Shown: positions 6,454 through 6,708 of the stretch, piece after piece
How the letters are laid out: each line of letters starts with the position of its first letter
Position numbering within the stretch: position 1 is the first letter of the stretch
Source: an uncultured Archangium sp.
GTDB taxonomy: Bacteria > Myxococcota > Myxococcia > Myxococcales > Myxococcaceae
Assembly (NCBI GenBank): GCA_946479335.1
Contig: CAMLFP010000306.1
Span: 1 to 6,708, forward strand
Reading direction: 5' to 3'
Length of the DNA stretch: 6,708 bases
The notes under the pieces: generated by a model
What the model saw: only the letters and a program-made list of their open reading frames with translations
What the model was told of the DNA's origin: nothing
The model's database searches: none
Translations under genes and position numbers: made by a program

Positions 6454-6708
6454 CTATTCGTTGCGCAGCACCAGCGGCACCTGCAGCGTGGCGTCGGCGC
6501 CCAGCGGCGAGAGCACCAGCGTCTTCGCGGTGGTCGACAGGCACTCCGACGCGGCGGCGCTCACCGAGCTGCCCTCGACGCGCGCGCGCAGCACGCGCCC
6601 GTGGGCGTTGAGCTGCAGCTCCAGCGTCACCTCGCCCTGCGCCGCGGGGTTCGTCTTGAGCCACTTCTCGTAGCAGGCCGACAGCTTCGGACGCTGCGCC
6701 TTGATCGC
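6454..6708 (-). CDS. AgmX/PglI C-terminal domain protein (TonB-like), 3' part only
   Basis: The minus-strand frame is open from the window edge to TAG at 6456-6454, giving the last 84 residues; the start lies beyond the window. The segment fits the AgmX/PglI-type C-terminal domain known from myxobacteria: a first Cys in SACYEKWLKTNP (Cys12 of the visible part), GEVTLELQLNAHGRVLRARVEGSSV, a second Cys in ASECL (Cys56), and a closing LGADATLQVPLVLRNE. The two conserved Cys probably pair. In such proteins the domain usually follows a signal or transmembrane segment and a Pro-rich or FHA-like region, and some members are linked to gliding motility; others resemble TonB energy transducers. Codon use is strongly GC-rich, matching the plus-strand operon and unlike the next three genes. 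The overlapping plus-strand frame at 6332-6673 lacks any recognisable domain and is a shadow. Confidence 0.8.
   Translation of the reverse strand, partial: AIKAQRPKLSACYEKWLKTNPAAQGEVTLELQLNAHGRVLRARVEGSSVSAAASECLSTTAKTLVLSPLGADATLQVPLVLRNE

Noticed and set aside
6332..6673. Plus-strand 113-codon frame and minus-strand 111-codon frame at 6329-6664
   Set aside because: The minus frame that is open to the window edge and ends at 6454 carries a recognisable AgmX/PglI-type domain, so these are shadows.

Overview
The window comes from a high-GC bacterium, most likely a myxobacterium or close relative (Myxococcota). This rests on family content rather than on a marker gene. The signs are a GspE/MshE N-terminal domain with no ATPase, joined to a long Pro/Ala linker and HEAT repeats; an AgmX/PglI-type (TonB-like) C-terminal domain; a Cys-rich secreted protein with C-x5-DC-x5-C-x3-C spacing; and a small two-helix membrane protein of a kind common in that phylum. 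No rRNA, tRNA, CRISPR array, transposase or phage gene was seen.

Plus strand, 1-4599: three tightly packed co-directional genes that look like one operon. First is an RDD-family membrane protein whose start lies before the window. Its Pro/Ala-rich N-terminal region contains a perfect 45-bp tandem repeat and an in-frame REP-like palindrome. After 18 bp comes a 1002-residue protein (MshEN-like domain, about 370 residues of low-complexity linker, a GAF-like region, HEAT-like repeats). After 1 bp comes a PlsC-type lysophospholipid acyltransferase. Together they suggest an inner-membrane or cytoplasmic-face module combining a possible c-di-GMP or pilus/secretion sensor with lipid synthesis, but the functional link is inference.

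Minus strand, 6454-4626: three overlapping genes read toward the plus-strand operon and converge with it at about 4600-4625. In transcription order they are a small two-helix membrane protein (6414-6028), a Cys-rich putative lipoprotein (6040-5510, 13-bp overlap) and an exported HEAT-like protein with a Pro linker and a separate C-terminal domain (5513-4626, 4-bp ATGA overlap). The block is clearly poorer in G+C than its flanks: a hand count of 4741-4800 gives 33/60 G+C, against 48/60 for 3361-3420. It looks like a recently acquired or lineage-specific cell-envelope operon, and is the best candidate here for something undescribed.

Minus strand, 6708-6454: the last 84 residues of a high-GC gene with an AgmX/PglI-type C-terminal domain, running off the window end. 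It lies 39 bp upstream of the low-GC block and could share its transcript. There is no gene-free stretch over 300 bases.
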